A stretch of DNA of 64,000 nt from Pantoea agglomerans. Its GTDB lineage: Bacteria; Pseudomonadota; Gammaproteobacteria; Enterobacterales; Enterobacteriaceae. Below are positions 48,226 to 60,937 of the stretch, one piece after another (position 1 is the first letter of the stretch; every line of letters starts with the position of its first letter). Where the stretch lies: assembly GCF_020149765.1 (NCBI RefSeq), contig NZ_CP083809.1, forward strand, positions 3,534,001 to 3,598,000, written 5' to 3'. The notes under the pieces are model-generated. The model made no database searches, was not told the origin of the DNA, and was given only the letters and a program-made list of their open reading frames with translations. Both the position numbers and the translations under genes were made by a program.

Positions 48226-49404
48226 ATGGTGGAAACGTTGACGTTTGGAAATCCCCTGCTTGAGGATTTCTCCGCACTGTGTCGGGGATTTGTCTTTACA
48301 TCTCCGTGGCGCAGTATCGCTACGCAGGGCTGCTACACCACCATCGCCACGCCGGTGGCCGATGGTGACGCCCTGAACGGTGACTTTCAACAGCAGCTGC
48401 GACGCCACTTCGCCTGCGCAAAAAAGCAGGGCATCGCCCATCCGATCCTGGTGGGCGCTATCCCCTTCGACGTTACGCAGCCCGCCGCGCTGTTTATTCC
48501 TGAATCGCATCAGACCTTTAACCGCGCCGATCTCCAGGCTGCGCTGCCCGGGGTTCCGCCGCCGCTGCCGCAGGTGCGCCGCCGCGCCGCGATGCCGGAG
48601 CACGATGTTTTTACCGCGATGGTGGCAGAGGCGGTTGCCGCCACGCAGCGCGGCGAGCTGGACAAGGTGGTGCTGTCGCGCCTGATGGATATCGTTACGG
48701 AGCAGCCGGTGGATATCGCCGCGCTGATGCAGCGCATCGTGGCGCAAAACCCAAACAGCTATCACTTCCACCTGCCGCTGCCGCAGGGCGGTTCGCTGGT
48801 CGGCGCCAGTCCGGAACTTATGCTGCGCAAAAAGGGGCGTGATTTCAGCTCCTGTCCGCTGGCCGGCTCCGCGCGACGCGACGCCGACGCGCAGCGCGAC
48901 AGGGCCGCGGGCGACGCACTGATGCAGTCGACGAAAGATCGTCACGAGCACAGGCTGGTGACCGATGCGATGCGCGACGTGCTGCAGCCGCGCAGCCGCC
49001 TGCTCTCGGTGCCCGCCACCCCTTCTCTGCTGACCACCGCCACCCTGTGGCATCTGGCGACGCAGATCGACGGCGAGGTGCTCGATGAGCAGGAGAACGC
49101 GCTGTCGCTCGCCTGCCTGCTGCATCCCACGCCCGCGCTGAGCGGCTTCCCACACAGGCGCGCGCAGCAGCTGATCCAGACGCTGGAGCCGTTTGACCGC
49201 CGCCTGTTCGGCGGTATCGTTGGCTGGTGCGACGACCAGGGCAACGGCGAATGGGTCGTTACCATCCGCTGCGGCACCGTACACGGCGCGCGGGTGCGCC
49301 TGTTCGCCGGCGCAGGCATCGTCGCGGATTCGCAACCTGAATCAGAATGGCGCGAGACCGGTGTCAAACTCGACACCATGCTGCGCGCTTTTGGACTGCA
49401 ATAA
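48226..49404 (+). CDS. entC: isochorismate synthase EntC
   Basis: Converts chorismate to isochorismate, the entry step to 2,3-dihydroxybenzoate. It has 392 residues (391 in E. coli). The chorismate-utilising domain shows [40 protein letters not shown] and [10 protein letters not shown] with [12 protein letters not shown] near the C terminus. The start follows AGGTGA at six bases. It heads the entC-entE-entB-entA-entH operon. Confidence 0.96.
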   Translation: MVETLTFGNPLLEDFSALCRGFVFTSPWRSIATQGCYTTIATPVADGDALNGDFQQQLRRHFACAKKQGIAHPILVGAIPFDVTQPAALFIPESHQTFNRADLQAALPGVPPPLPQVRRRAAMPEHDVFTAMVAEAVAATQRGELDKVVLSRLMDIVTEQPVDIAALMQRIVAQNPNSYHFHLPLPQGGSLVGASPELMLRKKGRDFSSCPLAGSARRDADAQRDRAAGDALMQSTKDRHEHRLVTDAMRDVLQPRSRLLSVPATPSLLTTATLWHLATQIDGEVLDEQENALSLACLLHPTPALSGFPHRRAQQLIQTLEPFDRRLFGGIVGWCDDQGNGEWVVTIRCGTVHGARVRLFAGAGIVADSQPESEWRETGVKLDTMLRAFGLQ

Positions 49405-49414
49405 AGGAACTCGT

Positions 49415-51031
49415 ATGTCGATCCCTTACCATCGCTGGCCAGACGATCTGGCCGCGCGCTACCGTGAGAAAGGTTACTGGCTGGATGTGCCGATGACCGA
49501 TATCCTGGCGCGCCATAAAGAGAGCGACGCCATCGCCGTTATCGAAGGCGATCTGCAGCTGAGCTATCGCCAGCTGGCGCAGCGCAGCGACAACCTCGCC
49601 GCAGCGCTGCAGCGTCGCGGGCTGAAAAACGGCGACACCGCGCTGGTGCAGCTGGGCAACGTCGCCGACTTCTACGTTACCGTTTTTGCACTGTTCAAGC
49701 TGGGCGTGGCGTCGGTTTACGCGCTGTTCAGCCACCAGCGCACCGAGCTGCTGGCCTACGCCGCGCAGATCGAACCTGCGCTGCTGATCGCCGATCGCCG
49801 CCATACGCTGTTTGCCGACGACAGCTTTACTGACGTGCTGCGCGCTGCGCAGCCGTCGCTGCGCCAGGTCATCCTGCGCAACAACAGCCAGCCGGAAAAC
49901 AGTCTGGAAGCGCTGATGGCCGACGCGGCGGGTGATTTCCAGCCGACGCCGACCGCCGCCGACGAGGTCGCCTTTTTCCAGCTCTCCGGCGGCAGCACCG
50001 GCACGCCCAAGCTGATCCCGCGCACCCATAACGACTACTACTACAGCATCCGCGCCAGCGACGAGATCTGCGCGGTCACCGCCGACACGCGTTATCTCAT
50101 CGCCTTACCCGCGCCGCATAACTTTGCCATGAGTTCGCCGGGCGCGCTGGGCGTCTTCTACGCTGGCGGCCAGGTGATTCTGGCCGAGGATCCCAGCGCG
50201 ACAAACTGCTTCCCGCTGATTGAAAAGCATCAGGTCACCGATACCGGGCTGGTGCCCCCCGCCGTCAGCCTGTGGCTGCAGGCGATTCAGGAATGGGGCA
50301 GCAATCAGGCGCTGACGTCGCTGCAGCGGATGCAGGTTGGCGGCGCGAAGCTGGGCGAAACGCTGGCGGCGCGCATTCAGAGCGAGATCGGCTGCCGGCT
50401 GCAGCAGGTGTTCGGCATGGCGGAAGGGCTGGTCAACTACACCCGTCTCGACGACGATGAAAAAACCATTCTCACCACCCAGGGCCGTCCGATTTCGCCG
50501 GACGATGAGGTGTGGGTAGCAGACGAGAACGGCGATCCGCTGCCGAGCGGCGCCGTCGGCCGCCTGATGACGCGCGGCCCCTATACCTTCCGCGGCTACT
50601 ACAAAAGCCCGGAGCATAACGCGGCCAGCTTCGACGCCAACGGTTTTTACTGCTCGGGCGATCTGATCGAGATTAACCCGCAGGGTTACATCACCGTACA
50701 GGGGCGCGAGAAAGATCAGATCAACCGCGGCGGCGAAAAGATCGCTGCCGAGGAGATCGAAAATCTGCTGCAGCGCCATACCGATGTGATCCACGCGGCG
50801 CTGGTATCGATGCATGACGAACTGATGGGCGAAAAAAGCTGCGCCTTTATCGTCGCGCGCCAGCCGCTCAAGCCAGTGGCGCTGCGCCGCCATCTGCGCG
50901 AGCTGGGCGTTGCCGAATATAAGTTGCCCGACCGTATTACCTGCGTGGATGAACTGCCGCTGACCCCGGTCGGCAAAGTAGATAAGAAACGCCTGCGCCA
51001 ACAGCTTGCCGATCAACAAGCGCAAGCCTGA
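49415..51031 (+). CDS. entE: 2,3-dihydroxybenzoate-AMP ligase EntE
   Basis: Stand-alone adenylation enzyme that activates 2,3-dihydroxybenzoate and loads it on the EntB carrier domain. It has 538 residues (536 in E. coli). ATP-binding motif [19 protein letters not shown] (near residue 190), [21 protein letters not shown] and the C-terminal lysine of [10 protein letters not shown] are present. It starts 10 bases after entC with AAAGGAA upstream. Confidence 0.97.
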   Translation: MSIPYHRWPDDLAARYREKGYWLDVPMTDILARHKESDAIAVIEGDLQLSYRQLAQRSDNLAAALQRRGLKNGDTALVQLGNVADFYVTVFALFKLGVASVYALFSHQRTELLAYAAQIEPALLIADRRHTLFADDSFTDVLRAAQPSLRQVILRNNSQPENSLEALMADAAGDFQPTPTAADEVAFFQLSGGSTGTPKLIPRTHNDYYYSIRASDEICAVTADTRYLIALPAPHNFAMSSPGALGVFYAGGQVILAEDPSATNCFPLIEKHQVTDTGLVPPAVSLWLQAIQEWGSNQALTSLQRMQVGGAKLGETLAARIQSEIGCRLQQVFGMAEGLVNYTRLDDDEKTILTTQGRPISPDDEVWVADENGDPLPSGAVGRLMTRGPYTFRGYYKSPEHNAASFDANGFYCSGDLIEINPQGYITVQGREKDQINRGGEKIAAEEIENLLQRHTDVIHAALVSMHDELMGEKSCAFIVARQPLKPVALRRHLRELGVAEYKLPDRITCVDELPLTPVGKVDKKRLRQQLADQQAQA

Positions 51032-51048
51032 CCTGTTCCGGAGATTTT

Positions 51049-51900
51049 ATGGCTATTCCAAAACTGACCTCATATTCGCTGCCTGCCGCCGCCGAGCTGC
51101 CCGCCAACAAGGTGAAATGGACGCTGGAGCCGCAGCGCGCTGCCCTGCTGATCCACGATATGCAGGCCTACTTCCTTAACTTCTGGGGTGAAAACAGCCC
51201 GCTGGTCAATCAGGTGGTAGAGAACATCGCGCGCCTGCGCGCCTGGTGCAAGTCGCAGGGCATCCCGGTGTTCTATACCGCGCAGCCCAATCAGCAGAGC
51301 GACGAGGATCGCGCGCTGCTGAACGATATGTGGGGACCGGGCCTGAACAAGCATCCAGAGCAGCAGAAGATTGTCGATGCGCTGGCGCCCGACGCTGATG
51401 ATCAGGTGCTGACCAAGTGGCGCTACAGCGCTTTTGTCCGCTCGCCGCTGGAGTCGATCCTGCAGGAGATGGGACGCGATCAGCTGATCATCACCGGCGT
51501 CTACGCCCATATCGGCTGTCTCACCACCGCCACTGACGCCTTTATGCGTAATATCCAGCCCTTTATGGTGGCGGACGCGCTGGCGGATTTCAGCCGTGAA
51601 GAGCATATGATGGCGCTGACCTATACCGCCGGACGTAGCGGCAAAGTGGTAATGACTGCGGATTTAATGCCGCTGCCGCTCAGCAAGGACGATCTGCGCG
51701 CGCTTATTCTGCCGCTGCTGGAAGATGACGAGGTGCCGGAAGATGATGAGAACCTGATCGACTACGGTCTCGACTCCGTGCGCATGATGGCGCTGGCGGC
51801 GCGCTGGCGTCAGGCGCACGGCGATATCGACTTCGTAAGCCTGGCGAAAAATCCCACTATCGACGGCTGGTGGGCGCTGCTGTCACGGGAGACAGCCTGA
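51049..51900 (+). CDS. entB: isochorismatase / aryl carrier protein EntB
   Basis: Bifunctional protein of 283 residues (285 in E. coli). The N-terminal isochorismatase domain (about 1-205; LIHDMQAYFLNFW, KWRYSAF, HIGCLTTATDAF) removes pyruvate to give 2,3-dihydro-2,3-DHB. The C-terminal aryl carrier domain has the phosphopantetheine Ser S243 in DYGLDSVRMM and receives DHB from EntE. Its stop overlaps the entA start (TGATG). Confidence 0.97.
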   Translation: MAIPKLTSYSLPAAAELPANKVKWTLEPQRAALLIHDMQAYFLNFWGENSPLVNQVVENIARLRAWCKSQGIPVFYTAQPNQQSDEDRALLNDMWGPGLNKHPEQQKIVDALAPDADDQVLTKWRYSAFVRSPLESILQEMGRDQLIITGVYAHIGCLTTATDAFMRNIQPFMVADALADFSREEHMMALTYTAGRSGKVVMTADLMPLPLSKDDLRALILPLLEDDEVPEDDENLIDYGLDSVRMMALAARWRQAHGDIDFVSLAKNPTIDGWWALLSRETA

Positions 51901-52658
51901 TGAGCCAGCGCTTTGACTTCAGCGGCAAGCAGGTCTGGGTGACCGGCGCAGGCCAGGGCATCGGTTACCATACCGCGCTGGCGTTTCACGCGGCGGGCGC
52001 ACAGGTTCAGGGCTTCGATCTGCGCTTTCACGATATTGACTACCCTTTCGCCTGCCACACGCTTGACGTGGCCGATGCCGGACAGGTGAAAACGCTCTGC
52101 CAGCGCCTGCTGGCGCAGCAGCCGCGCCTCGACGTGCTGGTAAACGGCGCGGGCATCCTGCGTATCGGTGCCACCGACGAGATCTCTGCCGCCGATTTCC
52201 AGGCATGCCTGGCGGTCAACGTCGGCGGCGCCTTCAATATGTTCCAGCAGACGCTGCCGGTGTTTCGCCAGCAGCGCGCGGGCGCAATCGTCTCTGTCGC
52301 CTCGAACTCGGCGCACGCGCCGCGTATCGGCATGTCAGCTTACGGCGCGTCGAAAGCCGCGCTGCGCAGCCTCACCCTGACGGTCGGCCTGGAGATGGCA
52401 CCCTATGGCGTGCGCTGCAATATCGTTTCGCCCGGCTCGACCGATACCGAGATGCAGCGCAGCCTGTGGCATACGCCGACCGCCGAGCAGGAGATGATCG
52501 ACGGCTTCCCGGATCAATATAAGCTCGGCATCCCGCTGCGCAAGATCGCCACGCCGCAGGAAATCGCCCACAACGTGCTGTTCCTCGCCTCGGATCTTGC
52601 CAGCCATGTGGTGCTGCAGGATATCGTGGTTGACGGCGGCGCGACGCTGGGAGCCTGA
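51900..52658 (+). CDS. entA: 2,3-dihydro-2,3-dihydroxybenzoate dehydrogenase EntA
   Basis: NAD-dependent short-chain dehydrogenase that aromatises dihydro-DHB to 2,3-dihydroxybenzoate. It has 252 residues (248 in E. coli). Unlike the SDR at 11657, its catalytic set is intact: TGAGQGIG, NGAG, Ser in SVASNSAH and YGASK. The ATG overlaps the entB stop by one base. entH follows after 3 bases. Confidence 0.97.
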   Translation: MSQRFDFSGKQVWVTGAGQGIGYHTALAFHAAGAQVQGFDLRFHDIDYPFACHTLDVADAGQVKTLCQRLLAQQPRLDVLVNGAGILRIGATDEISAADFQACLAVNVGGAFNMFQQTLPVFRQQRAGAIVSVASNSAHAPRIGMSAYGASKAALRSLTLTVGLEMAPYGVRCNIVSPGSTDTEMQRSLWHTPTAEQEMIDGFPDQYKLGIPLRKIATPQEIAHNVLFLASDLASHVVLQDIVVDGGATLGA

Positions 52659-52661
52659 CCG

Positions 52662-53078
52662 ATGGCGATCTGGAAACGCGAGACCGATCTCGACGCGCTA
52701 AACGCCATCGGCGAGCACTCGCTGGTGGCGCATATTGGCATCCGCTTTACCGCTATCGGCGACGATTACCTGGAGGCGACCATGCCGGTTGACGCGCGCA
52801 CCCATCAGCCCTTCGGCCTGCTGCACGGCGGCGCGTCGGTGGTGCTGGCGGAGTCGATGGGCTCGATCGCCGGCTATCTCTGCACCGAAGAGGGCAAAAG
52901 CGTGGTCGGCATTGAGGTAAACGCCAGCCATCACCGTTCGGTCTCCAGCGGCGAAGTGCGCGGCATCTGCCGCCCGCTGCATATCGGCTCACGCAATCAG
53001 GTGTGGCAGATTGAAATCCGCAACGCGCGCGGCCAGCTCTGCTGCTCGTCGCGGCTGACGGTGGCGGTGCTGGGGTAA
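52662..53078 (+). CDS. entH: proofreading thioesterase EntH (hotdog fold)
   Basis: Hotdog-fold thioesterase (YbdB), 138 residues (137 in E. coli), that clears wrongly acylated EntB carrier domains. The signature [18 protein letters not shown] contains the catalytic acid region of PaaI-like enzymes, and [14 protein letters not shown] is conserved. It starts 3 bases after entA and ends the biosynthetic operon just before a bidirectional terminator. Confidence 0.95.
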   Translation: MAIWKRETDLDALNAIGEHSLVAHIGIRFTAIGDDYLEATMPVDARTHQPFGLLHGGASVVLAESMGSIAGYLCTEEGKSVVGIEVNASHHRSVSSGEVRGICRPLHIGSRNQVWQIEIRNARGQLCCSSRLTVAVLG

Positions 53079-53081
53079 TGA

Positions 53082-53109
53082 AAAAGGGACAGCTTTCGCT
53101 GTCCCTTTT
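53082..53109. terminator. bidirectional terminator between entH and obgE
   Basis: AAAAGGGACAGC pairs perfectly with GCTGTCCCTTTT around a TTTC loop, with A and T tracts on each side. It insulates the siderophore block from obgE. Confidence 0.9.
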
Positions 53110-53117
53110 CTTCGGCA

Positions 53118-54302
<1,185 letters not shown>

Positions 54303-54402
54303 TCACACAATCGTCCGCGCGCCTTACGGGCTGCGGACGGGTCCGCCAGGGTCTGTCTGCGCTGACCGGCGGCGGATAAATCAGGACTGATTTGCATCAG
54401 GC

Positions 54403-54417
54403 GTACATAAAGTGTAC
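54403..54417. promoter_or_regulatory. palindrome GTACA-N5-TGTAC upstream of obgE
   Basis: A perfect 5-base inverted repeat with 5-base spacer lies 113 bases before the obgE start, in the only obvious promoter space for that gene after the rpmA terminator. It could be an operator, but I cannot name the regulator. Confidence 0.3.
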
Positions 54418-54448
54418 AGCAATACAGAACGACAGGTCGCAGAATGTA

Positions 54449-54477
54449 AAAAGCCCCGCAATGGCTGCGGGGCTTTT
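54449..54477 (-). terminator. terminator after rpmA
   Basis: AAAAGCCCCGCA pairs with TGCGGGGCTTTT around a 5-base loop, with an A-tract opposite a T-tract. On the minus strand it follows the rpmA stop by 42 bases. Confidence 0.88.
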
Positions 54478-54518
54478 ATTCGTGCGTTCAGACAGTCGCT
54501 GTCTGCGTCACGACAACC

Positions 54519-54779
<261 letters not shown>

Positions 54780-54791
54780 TCAGATCTCCTC

Positions 54792-55157
<366 letters not shown>

Positions 55158-55173
55158 TCACAATAGGGCGCGA

Positions 55174-55202
55174 ATTCTACGCAAATCTCCAGCAGAAGAC
55201 AA
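55174..55202 (-). promoter_or_regulatory. promoter of rplU-rpmA
   Basis: On the minus strand, -35 TTGTCT (55197-55202) and -10 TAGAAT (55174-55179) are exactly 17 bases apart, 71 bases before the rplU start. Confidence 0.6.
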
Positions 55203-55359
55203 GAGCACTTTGCACTCTCTTGCAGAAAAAAAACACAGGCCGATCGCAAACGTTTCTCATCTGGAAAATTCAAGTACAATCAGTAACAGATTACCTGAAC
55301 TCAGGCTGGTTAAAGCACGTACCATGAGCCGTTGAAACGAGTCAAAGCTGAACAGACGA

Positions 55360-56331
55360 ATGAACTTAGAACAAATTAATGAATTAACCGCGCAGGATAT
55401 GGCGGCCGTCAACCAGACCATCCTCGACCAGCTGAATTCCGAGGTCTCGCTGATTAACCAGCTTGGCTATTACATCATCAGCGGCGGCGGCAAGCGCATT
55501 CGCCCGATGATCGCCGTGCTTTCGGCGCGCGCGCTCGGCTACCAGGGCGAGCTGCACGTCACTAACGCGGCGCTGATCGAATTTATCCACACCGCGACGC
55601 TGCTGCATGACGACGTGGTGGATGAATCCGATATGCGCCGCGGCAAAGCCACCGCCAACGCGGCGTTCGGCAATGCAGCCAGCGTGCTGGTCGGCGACTT
55701 TATCTATACTCGCGCCTTCCAGATGATGACCAGCATGGGTTCGCTGCGTATCCTGGCGCTGATGTCCGAAGCGGTGAACGTGATTGCCGAAGGCGAAGTG
55801 CTGCAGCTGATGAACGTCAACGATCCCGACATCACTGAAGAGAGCTACATGCGGGTGATTTACAGCAAAACCGCGCGTTTGTTCGAGGCGGCCTCTCAGG
55901 CATCCGCCATTCTTGCCGAGGCCACGCCGGCGCAGGAGAAAGCGATGCAGGATTACGGACGCTTTCTCGGCACCGCTTTCCAGTTAATCGACGATCTGCT
56001 CGACTACAGCGCCGACGGCGCCACGCTGGGCAAAAATACCGGCGACGACCTGAGCGAAGGCAAGCCGACGCTGCCGCTGCTGCACGCGATGCATAACGGC
56101 ACGCCGGAGCAGACGAAGATGATCCGCGAGGCGATCGAACAGGGCAACGGCCGTCACCTTCTCGAACCGGTGCTGGCCGCCATGCAGCAGTGCGGCTCGC
56201 TGGAGTGGACGCGCAAGCGCGCCGAGCAGGAGGCAGACAAAGCGATCGCGGCGCTTAGCGCGCTGCCGGAATCGCCCTGGCGCAGCGCCCTCGAATCGCT
56301 GGCGCATATGTCCGTACAGCGCGATTTCTGA
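55360..56331 (+). CDS. ispB: octaprenyl diphosphate synthase IspB
   Basis: Trans-prenyltransferase that makes the C40 side chain of ubiquinone and menaquinone. It has 323 residues, the E. coli length. The two aspartate-rich motifs are LLHDDVVDESD (near residue 85) and QLIDDLLDY (near 210), with GGGKRIRP in the N-terminal region for IPP binding. It is divergent from rplU. It complements the ubiTUV genes in the same window. Confidence 0.97.
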   Translation: MNLEQINELTAQDMAAVNQTILDQLNSEVSLINQLGYYIISGGGKRIRPMIAVLSARALGYQGELHVTNAALIEFIHTATLLHDDVVDESDMRRGKATANAAFGNAASVLVGDFIYTRAFQMMTSMGSLRILALMSEAVNVIAEGEVLQLMNVNDPDITEESYMRVIYSKTARLFEAASQASAILAEATPAQEKAMQDYGRFLGTAFQLIDDLLDYSADGATLGKNTGDDLSEGKPTLPLLHAMHNGTPEQTKMIREAIEQGNGRHLLEPVLAAMQQCGSLEWTRKRAEQEADKAIAALSALPESPWRSALESLAHMSVQRDF

Positions 56332-56340
56332 TACCCCTTC

Positions 56341-56360
56341 GGAGCTGCCGCCGCAGCTCC
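56341..56360 (+). terminator. hairpin after ispB
   Basis: GGAGCTGC pairs with GCAGCTCC around a 4-base loop, 10 bases after the ispB stop, followed by GCTGTTTCCC. The T-tract is short, so efficiency is uncertain. Confidence 0.5.
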
Positions 56361-56580
56361 GCTGTTTCCCCCTTACCCGCTTCACTTTTTCCAGAAACGC
56401 CCCCTCAGATGTTGCCGTGCTTTTGCGTAGCGGCGCGCACTTATCGGAACCGGACCAAAAATTACTGGAAATAACAAGAAACTTTCTGATATATAAACTC
56501 CAGAAGCTTCCAGATAGCGGAAGAACAGCGCGCTTCGCTGCACCGGGAATATTTCACGCAAGGAACAAGGAGAATGCGAT

Positions 56581-56883
56581 ATGAAAAAAAGGAGGGAAGA
56601 CTGGCATCCCGCCGATGTGATTGCCGCACTGCGCAGACGCGGCACGACGCTGGCGGCGCTGTCGCGCCAGGCGGGCCTGAGTTCATCCACGCTGGCCAAT
56701 GCCCTTTCGCGTCCCTGGCCGAAAGGAGAATGGCTGATTGCGGAGGCGATTGACGTCCATCCCGCCGAGATCTGGCCAAGCCGCTACTACGATCCGCAGA
56801 CCCAGCTGCTGCTGGATCGCAAAAAGCGCATTCGATCCCCGACGGGAGACAAAAAGCGCAAGCAGGATCCTGCCAGCGCCTGA
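56581..56883 (+). CDS. sfsB: Ner-like DNA-binding regulator SfsB (Nlp)
   Basis: 100-residue helix-turn-helix protein related to phage Mu Ner and E. coli SfsB/Nlp (92 residues), which affects maltose-gene expression. The HTH region is TLAALSRQAGLSSSTLANALSRPWPKGE (about residues 23-50), followed by IWPSRYYDPQTQ. The C-terminal tail is basic. It lies between ispB and murA as in E. coli and converges on murA. Confidence 0.93.
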   Translation: MKKRREDWHPADVIAALRRRGTTLAALSRQAGLSSSTLANALSRPWPKGEWLIAEAIDVHPAEIWPSRYYDPQTQLLLDRKKRIRSPTGDKKRKQDPASA

Positions 56884-56901
56884 AGATCCATCAGGTAAAA
56901 A

Positions 56902-56931
56902 AAAACCAGCCGCGCTACCGTGGCTGGTTTT
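56902..56931. terminator. bidirectional terminator between sfsB and murA
   Basis: AAAACCAGCC pairs with GGCTGGTTTT around a 10-base partly paired loop, with A and T tracts on both sides. Confidence 0.85.
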
Positions 56932-56947
56932 CTTGTTGAAGCCGTGC

Positions 56948-58222
<1,275 letters not shown>

Positions 58223-58273
58223 TTAACTAAAGACGGGAAGAACTCGCCAGCGGCGAGCGCCCATGATGAAGGC

Positions 58274-58531
58274 TCAGAAACCGTTGAGTTTACGGTCGCG
58301 CGCCCATTCAGCAGGGGTATAAGTTTTAATGGAGACGGCATGAATGCGGTTGTCAGCGATGTATTCCATCAGCGGCGCGTAAACGGCCTGCTGTTTTTTC
58401 ACACGGCTCAGCTCGCCAAACATTTCACCCACGGCAATTACCTGAAAGTGGCTGCCGTCGTTGCTCATCACATGGACTTCGTCCAGCGGCAGCGCTTTCA
58501 TCAGCACGGCCTGAATTTCACTGTTTTCCAT
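58274..58531 (-). CDS. ibaG: BolA-family iron-sulphur protein IbaG
   Basis: 85-residue BolA-like protein (YrbA) that binds monothiol glutaredoxin Grx4 with a 2Fe-2S cluster and is linked to acid resistance. The DNA/cluster-binding segment [27 protein letters not shown] is the family hallmark in pattern, and [13 protein letters not shown] closes the fold. It lies between mlaB and murA, but a terminator-like hairpin separates it from mlaB. Confidence 0.95.
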   Translation of the reverse strand: MENSEIQAVLMKALPLDEVHVMSNDGSHFQVIAVGEMFGELSRVKKQQAVYAPLMEYIADNRIHAVSIKTYTPAEWARDRKLNGF

Positions 58532-58603
58532 TGCTCATTACTTAAGTTGTAAATAATAAAGGGTGACATCTTAGAGGAAAGCGACGGACTCTTAAACATG
58601 CAA

Positions 58604-58628
58604 AAGCCCCTGCGCAAAACAGGGGCTT
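58604..58628 (-). terminator. terminator after mlaB, before ibaG
   Basis: AAGCCCCTG pairs with CAGGGGCTT around a 7-base loop, followed on the minus strand by TTTT. It lies 19 bases after the mlaB stop and should end the mla operon. Confidence 0.75.
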
Positions 58629-58646
58629 AAGAGAGTGAGAAAGGGA

Positions 58647-58952
58647 TCAGCTGCTTTTTTCCGCAGAAACAATAATCTGCTGAAGATTGTAGAGAGTGAT
58701 CAGCGACTGCAATTTCTCGCTGATGCCGCTAAAACGCGGCGTGACGCCCTGAGCACGGGCGATTTCGCGCAGGTGTACCAGCAGCGCCAGCCCGGCAGAA
58801 TCGACGCGCGCCAGCCCGGAGACGTCGATAATCTCCGCTTTGTCGATCAGCGTGTCGCGCTGCTGCCACAGCGCCAGCAGCGTATCGCGGTTCAGTTCGC
58901 CGTACAGCGACAGCGTGCTGGCGTCACGCTGCCAGCGTAATGACTCATGCAT
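58647..58952 (-). CDS. mlaB: MlaB, STAS-domain subunit of the Mla phospholipid transporter
   Basis: Cytoplasmic STAS protein of 101 residues (97 in E. coli) that binds MlaF and stabilises the MlaFEDB complex. The STAS core EIIDVSGLARVDSAGLALLVHL contains the conserved Ser/Thr site. It begins 2 bases after the mlaC stop and is the last gene of mlaFEDCB. Confidence 0.95.
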   Translation of the reverse strand: MHESLRWQRDASTLSLYGELNRDTLLALWQQRDTLIDKAEIIDVSGLARVDSAGLALLVHLREIARAQGVTPRFSGISEKLQSLITLYNLQQIIVSAEKSS

Positions 58953-58954
58953 CG

Positions 58955-59587
58955 TTACTGTTTATCCAGCGTAATCGGCTGCGCCGCATAGGTCTTAAGC
59001 TGCGCGGTCAGGCCGTCGATGCCTTTGGTGCGCAGCAGATCGCTCCACTCGTTCTGTTTGGTAGTGATCATGCTGACGCCTTCCGCCACCATGTCATACG
59101 CCTGCCAGTTGCCGCTCTGGCTGTTCTTACGCCACTGGAAATCGAGACGAACCGGCGGGCGGCCGTTGGGATCGACAATGGTCACGCGGATGGCGATGAT
59201 TTTAGCGTCGCCCAGCGGCTGCTCCGGCTGAATCTGATACGTCTGGCCGTGGTAGAGCGCCAGCGCCTGACCGTAAGCCTGCGCCAGATAGTCGCCGAAG
59301 GCGTTGAAGTAGGCTTCGCGCTGCGCCGGCGTTGCTTCGCGGTAGTAGCGGCCCAGCACTAACGCGCCGGCATACTTAATCTGCACGTAGGGCAGCAGCT
59401 CCTGACGCACGATGTCGCGCAGGTAGTTGGGGTTCTGCTTGATCTTCGGCTGCTCATTTTTCAGGCGCGTAAAGGTCTTCGTCGCCGCTTCGTTCATCAG
59501 CTTATAGGGGTTGGTTTGATCGGCGGCATCCGCCGCGGCCAGCGGCGCGATAACCAGCATGGCGACCATCAGTAAACGTTTAAACAT
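58955..59587 (-). CDS. mlaC: MlaC, periplasmic phospholipid-binding shuttle
   Basis: Periplasmic carrier that moves phospholipids between MlaA-OmpC in the outer membrane and MlaFEDB in the inner membrane. It has 210 residues (211 in E. coli). A signal peptide ends near ADA (residue 21), and the Tol_Tol_Ttg2 domain fills the rest. It lies 13 bases after mlaD. Confidence 0.96.
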   Translation of the reverse strand: MFKRLLMVAMLVIAPLAAADAADQTNPYKLMNEAATKTFTRLKNEQPKIKQNPNYLRDIVRQELLPYVQIKYAGALVLGRYYREATPAQREAYFNAFGDYLAQAYGQALALYHGQTYQIQPEQPLGDAKIIAIRVTIVDPNGRPPVRLDFQWRKNSQSGNWQAYDMVAEGVSMITTKQNEWSDLLRTKGIDGLTAQLKTYAAQPITLDKQ

Positions 59588-59600
59588 CGATTGTTACCTC

Positions 59601-60146
59601 TCAGGGTTGGGCCGGGGCCGCAGGCGCGCCATCTTCGGCCTGCGGATCCTTGTTATCCGTATCGTTTTTATTGTCGCCGCCGCTCTTATACAGGAACTGA
59701 CCGATCAGGTCTTCCAGCACGATAGCCGACTTGGTATCGCGGAGCGTGTCGCCATCTTTTAACATCGCCGAGCCCAGCTCGGGATCGTCAAAGCCTAGAT
59801 TCAACGCTAAAAACTGCTCGCCGAGTAAGCCCTGCGTGCGGATCGCCAGCGAGCTGGTGTCGGAAATCTTATTGGCGTACTCGTCGCTGATCGCCATGGT
59901 GACGCGCGGCAGCAGCGTTTTAGGTTCAAGGGAGATGTCGGTGACGCGGCCAATCACCACGCCGCCAATTTTAACCGGCGAGCTGACTTTCAGGCCGCCA
60001 ATATTATCGAAAGTGGCGTAAAGCTGCCAGGTCGGCTGGGTGCCGAGCGACTTAAGATCCGCCACGCGCAGGCAGAGAAATAACATCGCCACCAGCGCCA
60101 GAAGCATAAACACGCCAACCCAAATTTCGCTTTTTTTGCTTTGCAT
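59601..60146 (-). CDS. mlaD: MlaD, MCE-domain subunit of the Mla transporter
   Basis: Membrane-anchored MCE protein of 181 residues (183 in E. coli) that forms a hexameric ring over MlaE. One N-terminal membrane helix (about 8-28) is followed by the MCE domain (about 40-118; YATFDNIGGLKVSSPVKIGGVVIGRV). The C-terminal tail is Asp/Asn/Pro/Ala-rich and poorly conserved. The start opens MQSKKSEIWVG; it overlaps mlaE's end slightly upstream in the coupled operon. Confidence 0.95.
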   Translation of the reverse strand: MQSKKSEIWVGVFMLLALVAMLFLCLRVADLKSLGTQPTWQLYATFDNIGGLKVSSPVKIGGVVIGRVTDISLEPKTLLPRVTMAISDEYANKISDTSSLAIRTQGLLGEQFLALNLGFDDPELGSAMLKDGDTLRDTKSAIVLEDLIGQFLYKSGGDNKNDTDNKDPQAEDGAPAAPAQP

Positions 60147-60150
60147 TGCA

Positions 60151-60933
60151 TTAGTTCCCAAACATCAGTGCTGTCAGCACAAAATCCAGACCGAGCACCG
60201 CCAGCGAGGCGTGTACCACGGTGCGCGTCGTCGCGCGGCTAATCCCTTCAGAGGTCGGAATCGCGTCGTAACCGTTAAACAGCGCGATCCAGGTGACCGT
60301 CACGGCAAAAACGGCGCTTTTGATAATGCAGTTGATTACGTCAGTGCGGAAATCGACCGCGTTTTGCATCGCCGACCAGAAAAAGCCGGGGTCGATGCCC
60401 TTCCAGCTCACGCCGACCAGCGCGCCGCCAGCGATGCCGACGGCGGTAAAAATCAGCGTCAGCAGCGGCATGCTGATAAAGCCCGCCCAGAAGCGCGGCG
60501 AGACGACGCGGCGCAGCGGGTCTACCGCCATCATCTCCATGCTGGAGAGCTGTTCGGTCGCCTTCATCAGGCCAATTTCCGCCGTCAGCGCCGAGCCGGC
60601 GCGGCCGGCAAACAGCAGCGCAGTGACCACCGGCCCCAGCTCGCGCAGCAGCGACAGCGCTACCAGCATACCGAGGCTGGTTTCCGCGCTATAGGTGGTC
60701 AGCACCAGATAGCCCTGCAGCCCCAGCACCATGCCGATAAACAGCCCGGACACCATAATGATTAACAGCGACAAGACGCCGACGCTGTAAAGCTGTTTGA
60801 TCAGCAGCGGCGCGTGTTTGCGAAAGGCGGGTTTCCCTACCAGCGCGTGAAACAGCATTAAGCCCGCCCGACCAAAGGTGGAGCAGGTATTGATTCCCCG
60901 GCGTCCTAATGACGCCAGCGCCCTTAACAACAT
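60151..60933 (-). CDS. mlaE: MlaE, permease of the Mla phospholipid transporter
   Basis: MlaE-family permease of 260 residues, the E. coli length, with about five to six membrane segments. It forms the lipid path of MlaFEDB. Conserved features include the amphipathic N terminus and [20 protein letters not shown], the family signature. It lies 4 bases after mlaF and 4 before mlaD. Confidence 0.96.
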   Translation of the reverse strand: MLLRALASLGRRGINTCSTFGRAGLMLFHALVGKPAFRKHAPLLIKQLYSVGVLSLLIIMVSGLFIGMVLGLQGYLVLTTYSAETSLGMLVALSLLRELGPVVTALLFAGRAGSALTAEIGLMKATEQLSSMEMMAVDPLRRVVSPRFWAGFISMPLLTLIFTAVGIAGGALVGVSWKGIDPGFFWSAMQNAVDFRTDVINCIIKSAVFAVTVTWIALFNGYDAIPTSEGISRATTRTVVHASLAVLGLDFVLTALMFGN

Positions 60934-60937
60934 TGGC

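Noticed and set aside
34878..53078. Siderophore block as a recent mobile island
   Set aside because: I found no integrase, transposase, direct-repeat border or tRNA target, and its codon use and GC look like the flanks.
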